The notes under the pieces were generated by a model. It had not been told where the DNA came from, searched no databases, and saw only the letters and a list, made by a program, of their open reading frames with translations. 64,000 nt of DNA, from the NCBI RefSeq assembly GCF_004349265.1, contig NZ_SMFL01000007.1, positions 285,429 to 349,428 of the forward strand. Direction: 5' to 3'. The position numbers and the translations under genes were made by a program. Below are positions 61,771 to 64,000 of the stretch, one piece after another (position 1 is the stretch's first letter; the number at the start of each line of letters is the position of its first letter). The stretch is from Dyadobacter psychrotolerans (GTDB lineage Bacteria; Bacteroidota; Bacteroidia; Cytophagales; Spirosomataceae).

Positions 61771-62790
61771 ATGAGAACCAAGGCAGAAATGGCCTTCGAC
61801 TTGCTGGAGGCATAGTTGGAGGTTTTAGACAGCGTTGCGCAAAGTGAAATTTTAGGCGGAGAGTATGAGTGGTGGGTCATGGGAAATGACATCTACTTTA
61901 AGGAACAAGGCAATGACACCTGGAATTACTGGCAAAATCTGAATGACGTAAACATTTATGCATCCGGGAACGGTTATGGATCAAGCGGTGACGGATTCAA
62001 TAATGGTTACAGTTCATGCGGTTATCCTGACGCTCCTGGCGCAAGTGGTAGTTTTAATGCCTGGTATGATGAGCATTATAGGGGGAATAATAATGACGGT
62101 GGATATAGTGCACCCAATTCTTTCGGTAGAGACTTTGTTGACAATGGTGTAGCTGCAAATCCCAATGATCTCAAATTTCAAAAGGTAAACGGACAGGATT
62201 ACATTAGTTATGATAACGGCGCTTCCTGGGAAAAACTGCTTGGCGAGGTAACAATTCACGGTAAGGCCGATCAGAATATGACGGCCTGGGATTTAGGCTG
62301 GGAATGGTTAACGGGAGTTGGGCCCAGAGACAGGACTTTTGTTGATGGTGATTTGTTGACCGAACAGTTAAAACAGCACAGCCATATTGAAGATACGAAG
62401 AATAAAATCAGGTTGGATATTTCGCAGGGAATACCTTCTGGTGAAAATGATTATAATTTATCAGGTGTGGATGGTGTTCCTAAATATTTTGGAGATTATT
62501 CAAATTTAATCAGTGGAGGAAATACCGGTAACTTGGCTGTCACATATTTAGGATCGTATGATTTGAAATACGTTGTTAATTCAGTGGATGGAGACTATGC
62601 TACTGTAACCTTTACTGTCAATAATGCCTCTACAATTGCATCGGCTACACATCCGCCAGTTATAGGTTATACTCCTGAATGGAATGAGTACATAGGTACC
62701 CCCCTAAATGATCTATTTTCGCAAAGTGGAGCGCCAATGTCTCAAACTACTCAAACTTTCATATGGACTGAAAATATTAAATGGAGATGA
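61771..62790 (+). pseudogene. Double-glycine-leader exported protein with toxin-like C-terminal domain; leader carries an amber codon
   Basis: From ATG 61771 the leader reads MRTKAEMAFDLLEA, then TAG (61813-61815), then LEVLDSVAQSEILGG. The end is a textbook C39 cleavage site (GG after a Leu/Ile-rich helix). CAG to TAG would be a single change. Translation might instead begin at TTG 61816, giving a 15-residue leader and a 324-residue product. The mature part starts EYEWWVMGNDIYFKEQG, has a G/N/Y-rich segment (residues about 45-110), then a C-terminal module WEWLTGVGPRDRTFVDGD...YLGSYDLKYVVNSVDGDYATVTFTVNN...QTFIWTENIKW. That module resembles one found at the C-terminus of polymorphic toxins. 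The next gene overlaps its stop. Confidence 0.68.
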
Positions 62791-63203
62791 CTAAGGTAGC
62801 CTCATTAGCAAAATTGATTCTGATAACCAGAATATTTTGCGCTTGTAACAGCCAAAGTCCTACAACTGAGCACCTGCTAGGAAAATGGCAAAATACAAAA
62901 GATGGTGGAAACATAGTGTTGCTCAAAAACAATATTTTTACAGCATCGAATCTTAATTCAGAAATGTTTCACGATGGAAAGTTAATAAAACTTAAAACGA
63001 CTGATGGAGAGGGTACATGGGAACTTAGCAATGAAGGTTCGGGCTGGAAAGTGGAACTGCGTTTCAAAAAATTAAAAGGTTTGGAGAAAGGATATCACTT
63101 ACCTGTAAACATTTCTGAAAGATTTGGTGACTACGGACTATTTGTCTGGAAGGGGGATCCTGACAGCGGAAATAGGTATTCCTTTGAAAAGAGATCGGAC
63201 TGA
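62787..63203 (+). CDS. Immunity-like lipoprotein 1
   Basis: The start is taken at ATG 62787, which overlaps the stop of the toxin-like gene as ATGA; an ATG two codons upstream is also possible. The product is about 138 residues. The N-terminus MTKVASLAKLILITRIFCAC looks like a lipoprotein signal. The body has LLGKWQNTKDGGNIVLL, GTWELSNEGSGWKVELRF and GYHLPVNISERFGDYGLFVWKGDPDSGNRYSFEKR. The overlap with a secreted toxin-like gene and the presence of a second copy downstream argue for an immunity function; this is inference from context. Confidence 0.65.
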   Translation: MTKVASLAKLILITRIFCACNSQSPTTEHLLGKWQNTKDGGNIVLLKNNIFTASNLNSEMFHDGKLIKLKTTDGEGTWELSNEGSGWKVELRFKKLKGLEKGYHLPVNISERFGDYGLFVWKGDPDSGNRYSFEKRSD

Positions 63204-63350
63204 TTTTTACAATAGCCTGGCTAATGGGTTTAAAGACTTTGACGGTATGGAACGAAATTCTGTTACTGTCAAAGTTCTTCTCTCAAAGTGGTGAGCCGTT
63301 GTCTGAAACTATCAAACCTTCACGTGGACTGAAAACATTAAATACAAATG
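63204..63350 (+). pseudogene. Remnant of a second toxin C-terminus
   Basis: From about 63270 the DNA matches the last part of the toxin-like gene. It reads FSQSGEPLSETIK, then after a 1-base shift FTWTENIKYK and TGA, against FSQSGAPMSQTTQ and FIWTENIKWR in the intact copy. Its TGA overlaps the ATG of the next gene in the same ATGA arrangement. It is too short and frameshifted to be functional. Confidence 0.78.
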
Positions 63351-63719
63351 ACACATAGCAGTCACTCTAAGTATTTCATTTTAACTATTACATTGCTCCT
63401 GACATTTTCTTGTGGAAACAACGAACCTTCGCATGATGAATTAGTTGGAACATGGTTTGAACCGGAACAAGGTGCTAAAATCGAATTACTAAACAACGAA
63501 AAAGCGATAATAACCGGCTTAGGGAGTGACCTGTTTGAGCATAGTGGTTTCAAGATAACACAGCCCATTCATGTAGATGGTATGTGGGAATTAGTCAAAT
63601 TGTCAGGACGTTGGAGAGTTCTATTGACATTAAATAAAACAGCCGAGTTAACAAGAGGGTATGGTCTCCCGTTAGATATTTCTAACAATTTTGGAAATAT
63701 TATACTAATTTCAAAATAA
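63348..63719 (+). CDS. Immunity-like lipoprotein 2, probably C-terminally truncated
   Basis: This 123-residue paralogue of the preceding lipoprotein has the lipobox LTFSCGN (Cys near 22). ELVGTWFEPEQGAKIELLNNE, DGMWELVKLSGRWRVLLTL and TRGYGLPLDISNNFGN align block by block with the first copy. After NNFGN it diverges into IILISK and stops, where the first copy continues for about 20 more residues (LFVWKGDPD...). The divergence point lies a few bases before the IS630-type element, which therefore probably cut off its end. Confidence 0.62.
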   Translation: MTHSSHSKYFILTITLLLTFSCGNNEPSHDELVGTWFEPEQGAKIELLNNEKAIITGLGSDLFEHSGFKITQPIHVDGMWELVKLSGRWRVLLTLNKTAELTRGYGLPLDISNNFGNIILISK

Positions 63720-63737
63720 AAAGTCGTATATTTATAT

Positions 63738-64000
63738 ATGAAATATGCTGACATTATTAAGGAAAGTATAGCTGATTTGCTTTTCATGGAAAAGCGTGAA
63801 AAGAATGCAATGCGTCGTGATCGAATTCGATTTATAAGATCGCTAAAAATGGGAGAGTATCGTAGCCAAGCTCGTGCAGGTGCTGCGATTGGATTGGGCG
63901 AACGACAATCACAACGGCTTTGGAATAGTTATGTTAAGGGCGGAATTAAGGAATTACTATCAACATATTCAGACCGTTGGTGGGGCAAACTCAGCAGTGT
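63738..64000 (+). mobile_element. IS630-type transposase gene, N-terminal part (runs off the window)
   Basis: ATG 63738 opens a frame to the window end. It reads MKYADIIKESIADLLFMEKR, then RRDRIRFIRSLKMGEY, AIGLGERQSQRLWNSYVKGGI and WWGKLSS. This is the winged-helix DNA-binding N-terminus of IS630-type transposases (often the separate first ORF). The left end of the element should lie at or just before 63720; the right end is outside the window. Confidence 0.85.

Noticed and set aside
44683..61815. Two in-frame TAG codons (44683 and 61813) as a sign of amber recoding
   Set aside because: TAG is used as the real stop of several intact genes here (for example those ending at 3311, 5823 and 12633), so it is an ordinary stop and the two cases are better explained as point mutations.

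Overview
The window reads as a chromosome segment of a member of the Bacteroidota, most like a Cytophagales organism of the Dyadobacter/Spirosoma type. This rests on three SusC/SusD sets (one partial), an ECF-sigma/FecR/STN-SusC regulatory unit, promoters of the TTG...TAnnTTTG kind, and the near absence of Shine-Dalgarno sequences. The genus is inference; there is no rRNA in the window.

Layout. (1) 1-20050: a polysaccharide- or sugar-derivative-utilisation locus. It holds the end of a SusD gene, two large tandem paralogous secreted proteins of unknown function, a SusC/SusD pair, two FAD-dependent oxidoreductases flanking an SGNH hydrolase whose catalytic blocks are circularly permuted, an MFS transporter, a gluconate-dehydrogenase-type small subunit with a GMC oxidoreductase, and a frameshifted Rpn-type nuclease gene. 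(2) 20229-26982: ECF sigma factor, FecR anti-sigma factor, STN-containing SusC and SusD. (3) 27152-40487: housekeeping genes, including a coiled-coil lipoprotein, xylA, a PpiD-like chaperone, an SCP2-like protein, pdxJ, yqeY, cvpA, rlmN, a phosphate transporter, nadA and nadB, with several clear terminators. (4) 40492-63719: a peptide/toxin export locus (HlyD adaptor, C39-peptidase ABC exporter, a double-glycine-leader protein with a toxin-like C-terminus, and two paralogous immunity-like lipoproteins). (5) Inserted inside that locus, at 41949-59453, is a complete 17.5-kb Tn3-family transposon with 43-bp perfect terminal inverted repeats and a 5-bp target duplication (AGATT). (6) From 63738 an IS630-type element begins and runs off the window.

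The transposon carries divergent resolvase and transposase genes around a res-like region, plus about 13 kb of cargo: an old-yellow-enzyme/aldo-keto reductase/SDR operon, a molybdenum hydroxylase of the isoquinoline 1-oxidoreductase type with a diheme cytochrome, a nitroreductase, an AraC-type regulator, a cytochrome-P460-like lipoprotein and rpiA. Three cargo promoters (42251, 48132, 53669) share the same pair of half-sites 21 bp apart, at an almost fixed distance from the -7 element. This implies one regulon, most simply driven by the AraC protein on the same element. Two cargo genes are broken by single-base lesions (amber at 44683, frameshift at 47403).

The strongest leads are this mobile redox regulon with its shared operator, the GG-leader toxin/immunity array with module duplication, and the circularly permuted SGNH hydrolase. 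All family assignments come from reading motifs, not from database searches.
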